A stretch of DNA of 64,000 nucleotides from Agrostemma githago. Taxonomy: Eukaryota; Streptophyta; Magnoliopsida; Caryophyllales; Caryophyllaceae. Both the position numbers and the translations under genes were made by a program. Location: positions 42,709,619 through 42,773,618 of the forward strand of contig OY288246.1 of assembly GCA_958450325.1 (NCBI GenBank). The letters run 5' to 3'. Positions 46,045 through 57,189 of this stretch are shown piece by piece; positions within the stretch are counted from its first letter, which is position 1, and each line of letters begins with the position of its first letter. The notes under the pieces are model-generated. The model ran no database searches. It was not told the origin of the DNA and worked only from the letters and a program-made list of their open reading frames with translations.

Positions 46045-48389
46045 ATGTCGCGAGTTCGTCCCCTTTCTTTTAATTCTTTGCTCGTGGGAACTGGGGATGG
46101 CGACGGTGGTAGGCGTGACCTAGCTTCTTCCTCCGGGGTTGGCCCCCAGGAAGAGGATGATCATCACAGGGGGGAGGGTGCTGAGTCACCCGAACCTGCT
46201 CCCTTCGATGTAGTCGACTCCGATGACGAGGCTCTGGAGGTGGATCCCTCAAGGATTGCCGGCCCCCTCATCCGTAGGGAGAGGGGGAGGACTTATTACT
46301 TGGATAAGAAGAAGTATCTTATCCCCTTAAAGACTTACCTTGAGGCCAAGAACAGGGACCTGATTCTGGAAAGCGATGCTGCTAGGGCAATTGAACAGTT
46401 CTATAACTTCGGGGAAGGGTACACAGTCGTAGTTCCGGGGGAAAAAGACACAGTGTGCTGTCCCCCGGAGGGTTGCGTGGCCGTCTACCACAAGGCCTTA
46501 GAATTCGGCCTGCGATTCCCACTACATCCTTTCCTGGAGGAAACCTTCAGGAGGATGAATGTCGCCATTGCCCAGCTGACAGCTACAGCCATTAGATCCT
46601 TAGTAGCTTACACTTGAACCTGCCTTTTTCATGGCGAGGGGCCCTATATCGACGCCCTTCGCTTTATGGTCGGTCTTCAAATGGTGTCCTCTTCGGGGGG
46701 GATGGCTCCCCTGGTTATTGGTCTCTGCAGAGACAAAAGAAGTATGCCCTGGTCTGGCCGGCTTTGAGCAGCCTGAAGGACTGGAAAAATAATTTTTTGT
46801 ACGTCCATAGCGCATCAGGGTGGAAGATTCCTAGGCATTTTAGGAATCATGTCCACACCCGTATGGAAACGCGCGAGGAGTACCACCCAGGTGTCGGGGG
46901 GAAGGCCCTAGAGGTCAAGTTGAGCGCGAAGGAGGAGATTTTGATTCAAAAGATTGAAATTGTCGCGGACAAACATGGCACCTTTGGCCCTGCTTTCTGG
47001 CTCCCTCACGCGGAGCTTATAGCGACGGACGAGTACTTGTTCCCCTTGGGCCTGATTCGTGGCCTTGAAGGTAGTTCTAGGGAGTTTTTGATGTCACGGT
47101 TTTCCAGAGATTTTATTTCTCCTTGCTTTTTGGCTGACCGCCTTTCCCTTTCTGCAGATTCCATCACCTGGCGCTGGACGAAGAAGCAAGTTAGGAGATT
47201 GGGCTTGAGTGAGGACCTTGTTGTCCTTTCGAAGCGTCCTTCTCTCCCTGCGAATTTCAGAAAATGGAGCAAAGCCCTAATGAAGCTTGTAAAAGACTTT
47301 GCTGCTGGTCGAAGATTGCCTCTCCCTCCCCGGCTGCCGTCGTCGAAGCCGGCGACCCCTACCCCCAGCACCCATGAGGGGGAGGCTGAGGTCACTTCAG
47401 GAGCTACCCCCTCCCCTGGTCAGAAGCAGGGTGCTTCTCCAACTGGGCCTCCAGCTTCTCAGGGAGCGCAGCCTGGGAATTCCGAGGGAACTGGGGAAAG
47501 TGTTCCTTTGGAGCTGAGGAGGAAAAGAGACAGGAAACCTCCTAGTGCTGATGCGGTGGATCTGGAGGCGGATGTTACCACCCCTGAGGCGAAGCGTCCT
47601 GCCCGCGAGCTTCCAAGTACCCCCTTTCCGGAGGAAAATGCGGAGTTCCACTACACTGCTGGTGACAGTGTGGACGTGTCAGGTCTGCTTTCTGATTCTG
47701 GTGCCGTCTTGGCTGACCGCCTCACCAAATCTGTGACTTCAACTTCTCATCAGGTGCTGCAGTACATCCAGCGTACCTCTAAGGTTCTGCTGGCGTCTGC
47801 CGAGCTGGCGGCTCTCAGCCGCCTGAGTGATGAAGAACTGACGGTCACACCCAGGGCTCCTCCTCCTGACCGTCTGGCTATGGTAGAGAGGGATATTACC
47901 TTGATAAACTCCTTGAAGGATAAGCTGGCAAGGCAGGAGGGTGAGCTAGAGGAGGTAAAGAAGCAGGCTGACCAGTGGAGGCTGCAAGGGGAGAGGGCTG
48001 TGAAGGAGATAGCCAAGCTGGAGGCTGATCTGAAGGAGAGCCGTCTGTCGATGGATCGGGCTAATCTTTCTCTGGCTGAGATGTGGCACTTAAAGGGGAG
48101 AGTGGCTGACTTGGAAGAGCAATTGTCCAGAGCTAACTCGACTTTTGAACAGGCCAAAGGAGAATGGAGAAAGGAGAAGGAGACCCTTGCAGAGGAGACT
48201 GAAGCTGCGATGGACGCCAGCTTCGCGAGTGGTGCCAACTCTTCCCTGGAGTTGGTGATGGAGGTGATAGGGGAAATGTTCCCTACTTTTGACGAGGAAA
48301 CTTTCCGGAGTCTCTATACTGCCAAGAATGAAGCTCGGGCGGCCAGACAGCCTGAGGCAGACGCCGGCCCTCGTCAGGATGCTCCATGA
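46045..48389 (+). pseudogene. Antisense ORF B: Transposase_28-type (putative gypsy-type transposon) protein, frame-broken
   Basis: The first frame, 46045-46617, has an acidic N-terminus and then the family hallmark FGLRFPLHPFLEETFRRMNV. It stops at a TGA at 46615-46617. The next section reads best in a third frame (to about 46730) and then in the frame that stays open to 48389 (KKYALVWPALSSLKDWKNNF onward). At least two frame changes, or an unrecognised intron, separate the parts. The C-terminal half has a Pro/Ser-rich linker and a long coiled coil (LKDKLARQEGELEEVKKQAD onward). The N-terminal domain is the plant family Pfam calls Transposase_28, known as an antisense ORF in Tat-lineage LTR elements. 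Its function is unknown. The TATA-like box at 45841 suggests an independent transcript. Confidence 0.7.
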
Positions 48390-48640
48390 TGCTTCTTCTT
48401 GTAATAGTCTTACTTTTCTGTGCTGAGCCTTTGTTATGGCCAGTTTGCCTGTAATATTTGTCCTTTTCGTTTCTTCGCCTTAACTTTGTAAAGACTTCCT
48501 ACCCTTCATGGGTTTTGCTGTGGAATATTTTTTCTGGTTTTGTTTTTCTTTGTTTCTTTAAGGTATGCTTGATCTAGAGCTCGGGGGATTTTTCCCTAAC
48601 GTTAGCCGTGCGTAGCATAGCTTCTCCCTGGTTTCTGCTA
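48390..48640. other. 3' flank of antisense ORF B
   Basis: T-rich non-coding DNA. It holds no recognised motif apart from general similarity to plant 3' untranslated regions. Confidence 0.35.
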
Positions 48641-49195
48641 GGAATCCAGGGGGCTTGCCCCCTGCCTGCCCAGAGGTAGGCAGGGAGGTCTGCGTTTTTT
48701 ATACAAGGTTGGGGAGTCTGCCCCCAGTCCTTGTTGATCCGGCCTGTCCCTGGCTTTTGTTCAAAGTCCAGGGGGCCTGCCCCCTGCCTGCCCAGAGGTA
48801 AGCAGGGGGCTGTTTTCGTTTTTTATACAAGGTTGGGGAGCATGCCCCCAGTCCTTGTTGATCCGGCCTGTCCCTGGCTTTTGTTGAAAGTCCAGGGGGC
48901 CTTCCCCGTGCCTGCCCAGAGGTAAGCAGGGAGGTCTTTATGCGTTTTTTATACAAGGTTGGGGAGCAGGCCCCCAGTCCTTGTTGATCCGGCCTGTCCC
49001 TGGCTTTTGTTCAAAGTCCAGGGGGCCTTCCCCCTGCCTGCCCAGAGGTAAGCAGGGAGGTCTTTATGCGTTTTGTATACAAGGTTGGGGAGCATGCCCC
49101 CAGTCCTTGTTGATCCGGCCTGTCCCTGGCTTTTGTTCAAAGTCCAGGGGGCCTTCCCCCTGCCTGCCCAGAGGTAAGCAGGGAGGTTTGGAATT
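48641..49195. repeat. Tandem repeat, about 125-bp unit, 4.4 copies
   Basis: The unit begins CCAGGGGGCCT(T/G)CCCCCTGCCTGCC and includes GTTTTTTATACAAGGTTGGG and CCTTGTTGATCCGGCCTGTC. CCAGGGGG recurs near 48645, 48772, 48893, 49018 and 49145. Array units differ slightly (AGGTAGGCAG against AGGTAAGCAG, TTCAAAG against TTGAAAG). It lies between pol and the 3' LTR of the Tat element, the hypervariable region known in the Ogre/Tat group to seed satellite repeats. Confidence 0.9.
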
Positions 49196-49423
49196 TTTGT
49201 TGGGGGGTTCATTTTCCTTAGTTTTGGCAACAGGGGGGGCCTCCCCCTATTGCCCCCTGCTCGTTTGTGTGTGAAAACGCAAGTTTGAACAGGAAACGAG
49301 TATGAATCTGAAGCTCTTTCATTTCTTTATAAAAATTGACACAAGGGTGGTCGGAGCCGTCGACATTCTTGGACCGTTCTCCGCCAATGTTTTCAGCAAA
49401 TAAAAACTACCTTTAGACTTGGT
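49196..49423. other. Spacer between tandem repeat and end of pol
   Basis: Non-coding. It contains the stop-side flank of the integrase frame and no other recognised feature. Confidence 0.4.
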
Positions 49424-50234
49424 TTAGACATAATATTTCTTCAGGGTGTCCGCATTCCAGTGAGCATTCAACTCTTGTCCTTCAAGATTGGCGATTTTAT
49501 ATGTGCCTGGTCCCAGGATTTGAGTTGCTTGGTATGGACCTTCCCAGTTAGCACTTAGCTTGCCGTGCTCCTTCGATTTTCCAACAGCCTGCATTTTTCT
49601 GAGAACCAGATCACCCGTCTGAAAATTTCTCTGATGTACTCTTCTGTTGTAGGCTTTCCTCATTCGTTGCTGGTAGGCGACGATGTTGGTACTGGCCTCC
49701 TCCCTTATCTCACTGACCAGATCTAAGGCCTCAGCCATTGCTGCTTCATTCTCAGTTTGGTCGTATTGCAGGGAACGCAAGGAAGGGATCCTGGCCTCAA
49801 TTGGTAGTAGAGCCTCTGCTCCATATACTAGGCCGAACGGGGTCTGGCCTGTAGATTCCTTTTGGGTGGTCCGGATTGACCAGAGTATGCTGGGGAGCTC
49901 GTCAGTCCATCTGCCCTTGAGGTCATCTACCATCTTCTTAAGGCCGTTCAAGATCTGCTTGTTGGCTGCCTCTGCCTGTCCGTTGGTTTGAGGATGGCAG
50001 ACGGTCGAGTAGGCAACCGCGATGCTATGGCTTTCCAGCCAGATTCTCAGGGGGTCATTGTCAAATTGCCTGCCATGATCAAACACTAACATTTTTGGCA
50101 GGCCGAATCTAGTGATGATATTCTGCCATATCACTTTCCTGACTGCTGGTCCGGTAATGTTGGGCACTGCCTCAGCCTCTACCCATTTGGTGAAGTAGTC
50201 TAAAGCCACGATCAAGAACTTTCTGCCCCCGGTG
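49424..50234 (-). pseudogene. pol: Tat integrase, C-terminal portion
   Basis: The frame reads ALDYFTKWVEAEAVPNITG, then FDHGRQFDNDPLRIW (second catalytic Asp), then HPQTNGQAEAANKQILNGL (catalytic Glu). The GPY-type C-terminal region follows (KLSANWEGPYQATQILGPGT) and the end is at NADTLKKYYV. The first catalytic Asp and the zinc finger lie beyond the inserted segment, in the 50553-51880 part. An integrase must join these, so the insertion at 50235-50556 destroys it. The stretch 50006-50234 is repeated at 50552-50780. Confidence 0.85.
50006..50234. repeat. 229-bp integrase segment, duplicated copy 1
   Basis: Matches 50552-50780 at a constant offset of 546 bp. The few differences (for example CTGCCATATC against CGCCATATC, and TCTAAAG against TCTATAG) show that some time has passed since duplication, or that one copy came from another element. 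Confidence 0.9.
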
Positions 50235-50257
50235 CCCCCGGTAGTCTATACCCATTT
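50235..50257. other. 23-bp patchwork filler at insertion junction
   Basis: CCCCCGGTAGTCTATACCCATTT consists of short strings found within 60 bp in the integrase copy at 50552-50780 (GCCCCCGGT, TAGTCTATA, ACCCATTTG). Such templated filler is typical of error-prone end joining or template switching. Confidence 0.65.
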
Positions 50258-50556
50258 GATGTGTATGTGTATTACGTCGGTTTTTCGAGGGACGAAGGAC
50301 TCGGTCTTTGTGTGTATTGCTTAGGATTTCTAAGGCTTTGATGTGTGATGAAGTAGGGTTGAAGTGGGGTGAAATGTGGCTGAAATTGTAGGGTAAAAGT
50401 GAGTGTCCAAAGTCTTCCAAATGCATGGGGGTGAAGCGGTATTTATAGTCCTCACCCCTCGACCTAGGGGCACTCGATCGAGTGGCCCTAGTGCACTCGA
50501 TCGAGTGCCTTTGAAAACGGGCCAAGCCCAGTTCAAGGCGCTCCACTCGACCGAGT
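50258..50556 (-). mobile_element. 299-bp captured fragment of Ogre-like LTR including its promoter
   Basis: Matches 30503-30801 of LTR3 with equal length and no difference seen. It has the GGATTTCTAAGG variant of LTR2-LTR4, not LTR1. It includes the minus-strand TATA box (50447-50440) and three palindromes (50471-50484, 50494-50507, 50544-50556). The right junction lies in CGAGT, shared by LTR and integrase sequence. Neither LTR end is present, so it did not arrive by normal integration. Confidence 0.92.
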
Positions 50557-51880
50557 AGGCAACCGCGATGCTATGGCTTTCCAGCCAGATTCTCAGGGGG
50601 TCATTGTCAAATTGCCTGCCATGATCAAACACTAACATTTTTGGCAGGCCGAATCTAGTGATGATATTCCGCCATATCACTTTCCTGACTGCTGGTCCGG
50701 TAATGTTGGGCACTGCCTCAGCCTCTACCCATTTGGTGAAGTAGTCTATAGCCACGATCAAGAACTTTCTGCCCCCGGTGGCCACCGTAAAAGGTCCTAG
50801 TATGTCCATCCCCCACTGAGCGAAAGGGATGGGGGATAGGATTGGCCTGAGTTCCTGGGCCGGGACATGGATTGACGGAGCGAAGAGTTGGCATTTTCTG
50901 CACTTCTGGGTCAGGCTTCTAGCATCTGCTAGCATGGTAGGCCAGTAGTAGCCTGCCCTCAGGGCCTTGTGGGCCAACGATCTTCCTCCGATGTGATGTC
51001 CACAGATTCTTGAGTGGATGTCCTCTAGGACTTCGGCAGCCTGGTCTGCCCCTAGGCATTTGAGCAGGGGGTAAGTGAAAGATTTTTTATAGAGTTCTTC
51101 GTCAATGATTATGAACCAGGCTGCTTTGGCCTGTACCTTCCTCCTTTGTATCGGATCTGATGGCAGGATGCCATGCTTTTTGAACTGGATGAGGGGGGTC
51201 ATCCAATTTTCCGGTCCTTTCTCGATGGTGTTGATTGTTTGACAGGTGCTGGTGGACTTGTCATGCAAAACATCAACCCACACCGATCTCCTTATGTCTT
51301 GTAGGCTGGAGCTGGCCAGTTTCGACAGAGCCTCGGCTCGGTTGTTCTGTGATCGAGGTATTTGCTGGATTTCATAGGACTTTAGGCCCGACAACTCTTG
51401 CTTTACTTTTTCAAGGTATGTGGCCATGGTCTGATCTCTGGCCTCATACTCTCCGTTAATTTGATTAGCAATGAGCTGAGAATCAGTAGCTAGTGTAACT
51501 CGCTCTGCGCCTGCGGCTTTAGCCAGTTTTATCCCTGTGAGCACAGCCTCGTATTTCGCCTCGTTGTTTGATGCCGGGAAGGTGAATCTGAGCGCATGCT
51601 CAAAATCCACTCCCTCAGGGCTGGTTAGTACGACGCCTGCACCTGCATCGTTGGCTGTTGAGGATCCATCAGTGTGTACGATCCACTCCTCGGCGGGGGG
51701 CTCCTCTTCCCCTGAATGGGAGCATTCAGCCAGGAAATCGGCCAAGGCTTGGGCTTTGATGGCTGTCCTTGGCTGGTATGATATCCCCAGCCCACTTAAC
51801 TCGATCGCCCATTTCAGCAGTCTTCCTGATTTCTCAAACTTTTCCAACACTTTTTCCAGTGGTTGGTCGGTGAGGACCAC
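50553..51880 (-). pseudogene. pol: Tat RNase H (second) and integrase N-terminal part, fused into LTR fragment
   Basis: In order: end of the RT-linked RNase H (LLKWAIELSGLGISYQPRTA), then the additional RNase H of Tat elements (WIVHTDGSSTANDAGAGVVL; NNEAKYEAVLTGI; ATDSQLI, carrying the D, E and D residues). Then the integrase zinc finger (HSRICGHHIGG ... CRKCQLF), the first catalytic Asp (WGMDILGPF) and the second (FDHGRQFDN). At 50556 the frame runs into antisense LTR sequence and the downstream integrase is lost. The upstream RT is in another frame because of a break near 51950. Confidence 0.88.
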
Positions 51881-54030
51881 AACGGGATGTGCGTCAAAGA
51901 AGGGTCTGAGTTTTCTGGCTGCAACGATGACTGCATAGGCGGCTTTTCTATCAAGGGGTAATTTCTTTCAGCCGTTCCCAGGGCGTGACTCACAAAGTAG
52001 ATGGGTTGTTGTGAGTTTGCCTCCTCCCTTAGGATGACGGCACTTACCGTTGTGTTGGTGACAGCAATGTATAGGTACAGTTTTTCTCCGGCTACTGGTC
52101 TTGCCAGGGTAGGGAGTTTCTTTAGGTGCTCCTTCAATTGCTCGAAAGCTTTCTTTTGTTCATCCTCCCATTTGAATTGCTTGTTGCCTTTTAATATTTT
52201 GAAGAAGGGGGTGGACTTGTCTGCCGACCTGGCGATAAACCGGGCCAGGGCGGCCATTCTGCCTGTGAGCCGCTGAATGTCCCTGATGGTTTTAGGCTCC
52301 GGGAGGTCTAGGACCGCCTGAACTTTCTCGGGGTTGGCGTCTATTCCCCTGGAGCTGGCCAAGAAACCCAGGAATTTTCCGGATCGGACCTCGAATGTGA
52401 ATTTTTTCGGATTCAGCTTCATCTTGTATGACCTCAGGGAAGAGAATGTCTCCTGAAGGTCTGTCAGATGCTCTTTGTCCCCTTTACTTTTGACGATTGC
52501 ATCGTCGACATAGGCTTCCAAGTTTCTTCCTTTTTGATTTTCGAAGACTTTGTCCACCAACCGCTGATAGGTGGCGCCTGCATTCTTCAACCCAAATGGC
52601 ATCATCTTGTACATGTAGGTGCCATGGCTGGTTATGAAGGCGCACCTAACTCTGTCCGGCTGCCAGAGGTACACTTGATGGTACCCTGAGAATGCATCCA
52701 GGAAACTTAGCGTGGTGTATCCACTAGTGGCATCCACTAGTTGATCTATCCTGGGCAGAGGGTAGCAGTCCTTTGGGCAGGTCTTGTTAAGATTTGTAAA
52801 GTCTACGCACATTCTCCATGCTCCTGACGACTTTTTTACCATCACAACGTTTGCTAACCACTCAGGATAGTCACAGACTTCGATGAAATCTGCTTTTAGG
52901 AACTTGTCTATTTCTTCTTTTATCGCTGCATCCTTTTCTACGGACATGTTCCTTTTCTTCTGCTTCACAGGGCGTGCCTCCGGATTAATGTTCAGCTTGT
53001 GAACAATAAAAGCCGGGTCGACCCCTGGCATCTCATCTGCAGAGTAAGCAAATGCGTCCCTATTTTCTCTCAGGACCGCAATTAGTTCCTTTTGGTAGGA
53101 CTCCTCCAGGCCGGCCCCTATAAGGACCTGCCTTCCTGGTTCCAAATCCACTAGCATGCTTTCTCCCTCAGGCTCTAGGTGGACTGATTCTTGCTGGGCA
53201 GTCGGGATCTCACCTTCCCTGCTGGGAGAGCATTGGGCTTTTCGCTTTCCTTTCCTTTCTGTCTCGTGGGCTTGCAGGGCCACGGAGTAACAGTGTCTGG
53301 CCGACTCCTGATCCCCGTGGACCTTCCCTTCCATGCCAAAGTCTGTCACATAGGCTATGGTGAGGGCCCTAATTGATACAACAGCTTCTATTTCATCTAG
53401 AGTGGCTCGACCTATCAGGGCGTTGTACGCACATTTGGCATCCACTAGAACAAATGACGCCCTGACATTTCTGGCCGAGGTCCCCTCCCCAAACGTCACC
53501 GGCAGGTCGATAACTCCCATGGGTAACATGCCTGCCCCATTGAACCCATACAAAGATCCGGGGGCTGGCTTCAGATGTCTTTTTTCTAGATTCATTTTCT
53601 CAAAAGCGTCTTTGTATAAGAGATTTGTGTAGGCGCTAGTGTCCACCATACATCTCTTGACAATGTGATTGCTAATTTCAAGGGTTAAGACCAGGGGGTC
53701 ACTATGCGGGTACACGACTCTCCCTGCATCTTCAGGGGTGATGCTTAGGGTAGTGCCTCTTGGACCCCCTGCCCTTTCGGCGTAGCAAATTTGGTCCCGC
53801 AGTTCGCGGATCTGCCTTTTCTGGCTGCGTCTGCTGGTCCGCCCTTCTGCATCTCCTGATACCACATGGATAACCATGCGATTTTGGGCTGAGCCTTCAG
53901 GTTTATCCGCCGCCTCTTTCTGGGGTTTGTTCCTTGCTGCATAGTTGCTCAGCCAGCCGTTTCTTATTAGTTTCTCTATTTCGTCTTTTAAGTGGTGGCA
54001 TTCCTCCGTGGTATGGCTATGCAATCGTGG
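51814..54030 (-). pseudogene. pol: Tat protease and reverse transcriptase
   Basis: A long open frame. At the start is the end of the Gag zinc region (HTTEECHHLKDEIEKLI). The protease follows with CMVDTSAYTNLLYKDAFEKM, where the usual Asp-Thr/Ser-Gly site reads Asp-Thr-Ser. The RT has all landmarks: WRMCVDFTNLNKTCPKDCYP, LSFLDAFSGYHQV, MMPFGLKNAGATYQRLV and YVDDAIVKSK near 52500, then the RT-linked RNase H start. A one-base shift near 51950, after YPLIEK, moves the rest of pol to another frame. Another near 54025 separates it from gag. It is therefore not expressible as one polyprotein. Confidence 0.9.
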
Positions 54031-55691
54031 AACGTGCAGAATTTTTTGGGATCCCCTTTTGGGCTGCGCGGCTTCTTTGGCCAAGTCCATTTTGCTGTTT
54101 CTTTTTCCAACTCGAAGATTTCTGCTCTCGGCCTATTGAGGGCCGTGTAGCTGTCAAATCTTGGCTGGTATGTTGTGCGTTCTTTCTTAGGGGTGTCTCC
54201 CTCTTCTCTCTGTTTGCCTGGCTCGTTTCTGCCACGTCCACCCTGCGGTCCCCCTTGCGGACTTGCCTGGCCCGCAGGGGTGTCCGGCAGGCTGTGAAAC
54301 TCTTCCTGCAGAATAAACCCTTCAGCAATTTTCCTGGCCATGGCCAAGGTTTCTGGCTGGGCCCTGATCATCTGATTCTTCATTTCTCCTGGGAGCAGGG
54401 AGATTGTCAGGGCGTAAGCAGCGGTGGAGTCATCGATCTCCCTGACTTGCTGGTAGGATAAGTCAAACCTCCTTAAGTACTCCCTTACACTTTCACCCTT
54501 TTTTTGCTTTAGGGTCACAAGATCGAAGCGAGTGAGACGTCTCCTTTTGTTCCCTGCATATTGTTCGAGGAAAACCTCGGCCAACTCTATGAAGAACTTG
54601 ATCGATCCTTGGCGAAGGTCCCTGAACCACCCTTGTGCGAGCCCTACCAGGGTGGTTGGGAAGATTTTGCACCAGATAGCGTCATCCACGTCGTACATGC
54701 CCATGTGGCTCTCGAATGCCGCCAGGTGGTCCTTTGGATCTGTTGTCCCGTCAAACTTAATGGTGGGCATTTTAATTTTCGGGATGGGGTATTCTTGTAC
54801 CCCAGGATGAAGTGGGGTTTTTGTGGGCCTGCCTACCATTCGTGACCTGCTTTCCCCAGACTGGTTACCGTGAATATCTCATTGTCTATGGATCGGTTTC
54901 CTCGTACTGGGGGAGTGGTGCCTTGGCGGCGGCCTGCTTGCTGCTTCGTCTTCTGTCTCAGGGGAGATTTGTCTGGGTCTCTTTCTCTGAGAGTGGCAGA
55001 GGTTGTCGTCCTGGTGGTATCTGGATTCAAGCGGTTGCCCCCGGTTGAGCCTAGACTGCAGGCTTTGGGACAAACCCGGGGCTGGCTGTTCCCTGGCCGC
55101 CGGCGTCAAACTGGAGAAGACCCCGCCCTGCTTTTCTCCCAGGCGCTTAGATATGGGCTCCTTGTGCCTCATCCGCTCCTGCAATCCCCGGGATAAACCT
55201 CTCTGTTCTCCAGACGCGGATTCTGTTGTGTGAAGGGAGAATGCCTGCTGGACAGGTGGCTCTAGGCTGCCTGTTGTGATACGCCTCTGCACCTGCGCGT
55301 ATACTTGTGCCGTCCTTCTTGCTTTCCTCTGAGCGTTTCTGGCGGCGGTTCGCTTCGTGCCCCCAGCTCCATCCCTGCTTATTGAGGGTGGCTGGCTGGG
55401 GGCCGTTGCGACCCTGCCTACCAGGTCCTCAGAAGTGAACTCCTGGTTTAGCATTGCAGAGAAGAAGGCGGCTGTCTGCGCCATCTGAGCTGGGGTTAGG
55501 TTCAGAGTGTGCCCTAGGTGTGCCCCCAACTCCGGTGCTACAGCGGCGTTTGGCACGCCTAGGAGACTGGTTCCTCCCACCCCCAGGATCGTGGCGGGAG
55601 GAACCCTCTCTGGCTGTGGCACGCCGTACAGGGGGTTCACCGATGGGACCGTCGGACCCGCCCCTGCACTGGCGTCAACGATTTCCGGCAT
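53988..55691 (-). pseudogene. gag: Tat gag, one in-frame stop
   Basis: The start is the ATG of MPEIVDASAGAG at 55691. A long, poorly conserved N-terminal region with basic and Gln-rich stretches leads to a TGA at 54881-54879. The same frame continues through MVGRPTKTPLHPGVQEYPIP and the Gag domain (KFDGTTDPKDHLAAFESHM; QGWFRDLRQGSIKFFIELAE; KQKKGESVREYLRRFDLSYQ). It ends after the start of a zinc-type FCTFHD motif, where a one-base shift moves the remaining HTTEEC residues into the pol frame. The protein normally forms the particle core. Confidence 0.88.
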
Positions 55692-55770
55692 GATTACTTT
55701 GATTGGTTTAGTTTTTGAAATTAGGAATGGTTGATTTTTTGTGGGTAATCCGTGGATACAACCAGATCTT

Positions 55771-55789
55771 CCCCACAGACGGCGCCAAA
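55771..55789 (-). other. Primer binding site of Tat element
   Basis: The minus strand reads TGGCGCCGTCTGTGGGGAA shortly inside the LTR border at 55791. The pattern is that of a tRNA-complementary site (TGGCGCC start). I do not assign the tRNA with confidence. Confidence 0.75.
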
Positions 55790-55790
55790 T

Positions 55791-55840
55791 TGTTCCGGTC
55801 ACGGAAACAATTGACCCAGCTCTGGGTCCGGGTCGTGTAA
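55791..55840 (-). repeat. Tat element 5' LTR, first 50 bp (rest at 63312-63935)
   Basis: Identical to 43923-43972. The LTR is interrupted after TCGTGTAA by the Athila-like element and resumes at 63312. 50 plus 624 bp equals the 674 bp of the other LTR. Confidence 0.95.
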
Positions 55841-57167
55841 TGTGTTGTATTTATATAGCTTTTCTCCCTCGATTCCGTTGTCTTTTATGGTCGGAACGCG
55901 CTCTTTAGAGCCGTTTCTTCTAACATTTTGCTTCGAGTGAGTGTTTTTGTAGATTCTACACGATTTCAGGTCTTTTTGTGCAATTACACTCATATCTGGT
56001 TAGAAGAACGATCCCGAGACAAAACCCGTGCCTCAAGATGTTTAGGCGAGGAAGAAATGGGAGGTGACGATTCAATGGGCCATGAGAAGCGGCCCATAGC
56101 TTCTTTTATTAGTGCGTGCACGCCAGCCTGCATGTGACCGGCGGCTTGCCAGCCGGCCGGCATGACACAAGCCATTTTTTAGCTTCATTTTGATGTGTGC
56201 CTCGGCCCCTGCATGTGGCAGGCGGCCGGCCGGCCGGCCGGGGTGCACACCCAGTTCTTTTTCCGCCTCATTTTGTATAACTAGGAGGGGAGGATTACTT
56301 TCTATCTATCACTTTTCATACTTAGAAATATTACTCTAGAAACTCGTGACCTTTAGGATTCTAGCACTCGGTTTTCACTCGGATTCGATTTCGGTAATTT
56401 CATTTTATGCAATTTTCAGTTCTACGTTTTAATCTTCATCGTAAATTACTTAGTTCATCGTAATTTTCTCTATTTGCAATTTGTTGTTCCGTTTAGTTCG
56501 TTAGATTTTCGTCCGTTTACCATTAGATTAATTTGCTTCACCTTTTTACCATGAATTCGATTTATGCGATTAGTTGTTTCGTAGTCATCATGCATAGCTA
56601 ATTTTCTCGCTAGGGTCGAGGGGAATCGGTGGATTATTATACGATTATGTCGCGTTGATACTAAATTCATAATTATGCTAGTACCACTTTCGCGTGTTTA
56701 TTTGTCGATTAACTTGTTAAAGGCCACAACATTTTAATCTGTTTGGGAAATTCTAGTTCCTGTGCGAAAGCCGAATTAGGATTAGATCACGCGCGATTTG
56801 GTAGGAAGTCTAATAAGTTGCGAGAGCCCGTTAGATCCTTCCTAGGTTGACACGATTCGAGAGAACGTGTTATAGCCGACTAGCATGTTATATGTTTATT
56901 ATTATCGTCACATCATTGTTGAGCATCTATCGTGAACCCGTGACCTTAGTTTTCACCTCTTTATTAGATTCGATTATTTATTATCGCATTTTAGTAGTGT
57001 TTTTGTATCCTTCCATCAATTCAACCGTTTAAGAGCATCTTAGAATCGCCATAGCTATTTGACCAGTTTAACTGTTTCCCTGTGGATTCGATACCTTGCT
57101 TGCCGCTATCTTCTTGTTAGTAGCATTAGATTTACCTTGATTGGGCGAGATGACTTTACCCACATCA
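55841..57167 (+). repeat. Athila-like 5' LTR (1327 bp)
   Basis: TGTGTTGTATTTATATAGC to CCCACATCA. Contains a (GGCC)n-rich tract at about 56219-56243. It differs from the other LTR at single bases near 56011, 56027, 56058, 57047 and 57151. Confidence 0.95.
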
Positions 57168-57171
57168 AATT

Positions 57172-57189
57172 TGGCGCCGTTGCTGGGGA
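57172..57189 (+). other. Primer binding site, tRNA-Asp type
   Basis: TGGCGCCGTTGCTGGGGA, four bases after the LTR end, is one base off the complement of the plant tRNA-Asp 3' end (TGGCGCCGTTGCCGGGGA). tRNA-Asp is the usual Athila primer. Confidence 0.85.

Noticed and set aside
56219..56243. (GGCC)n tract as a CpG island or promoter
   Set aside because: Short simple repeat within the Athila LTR, present in both LTR copies. No other promoter features beside it.
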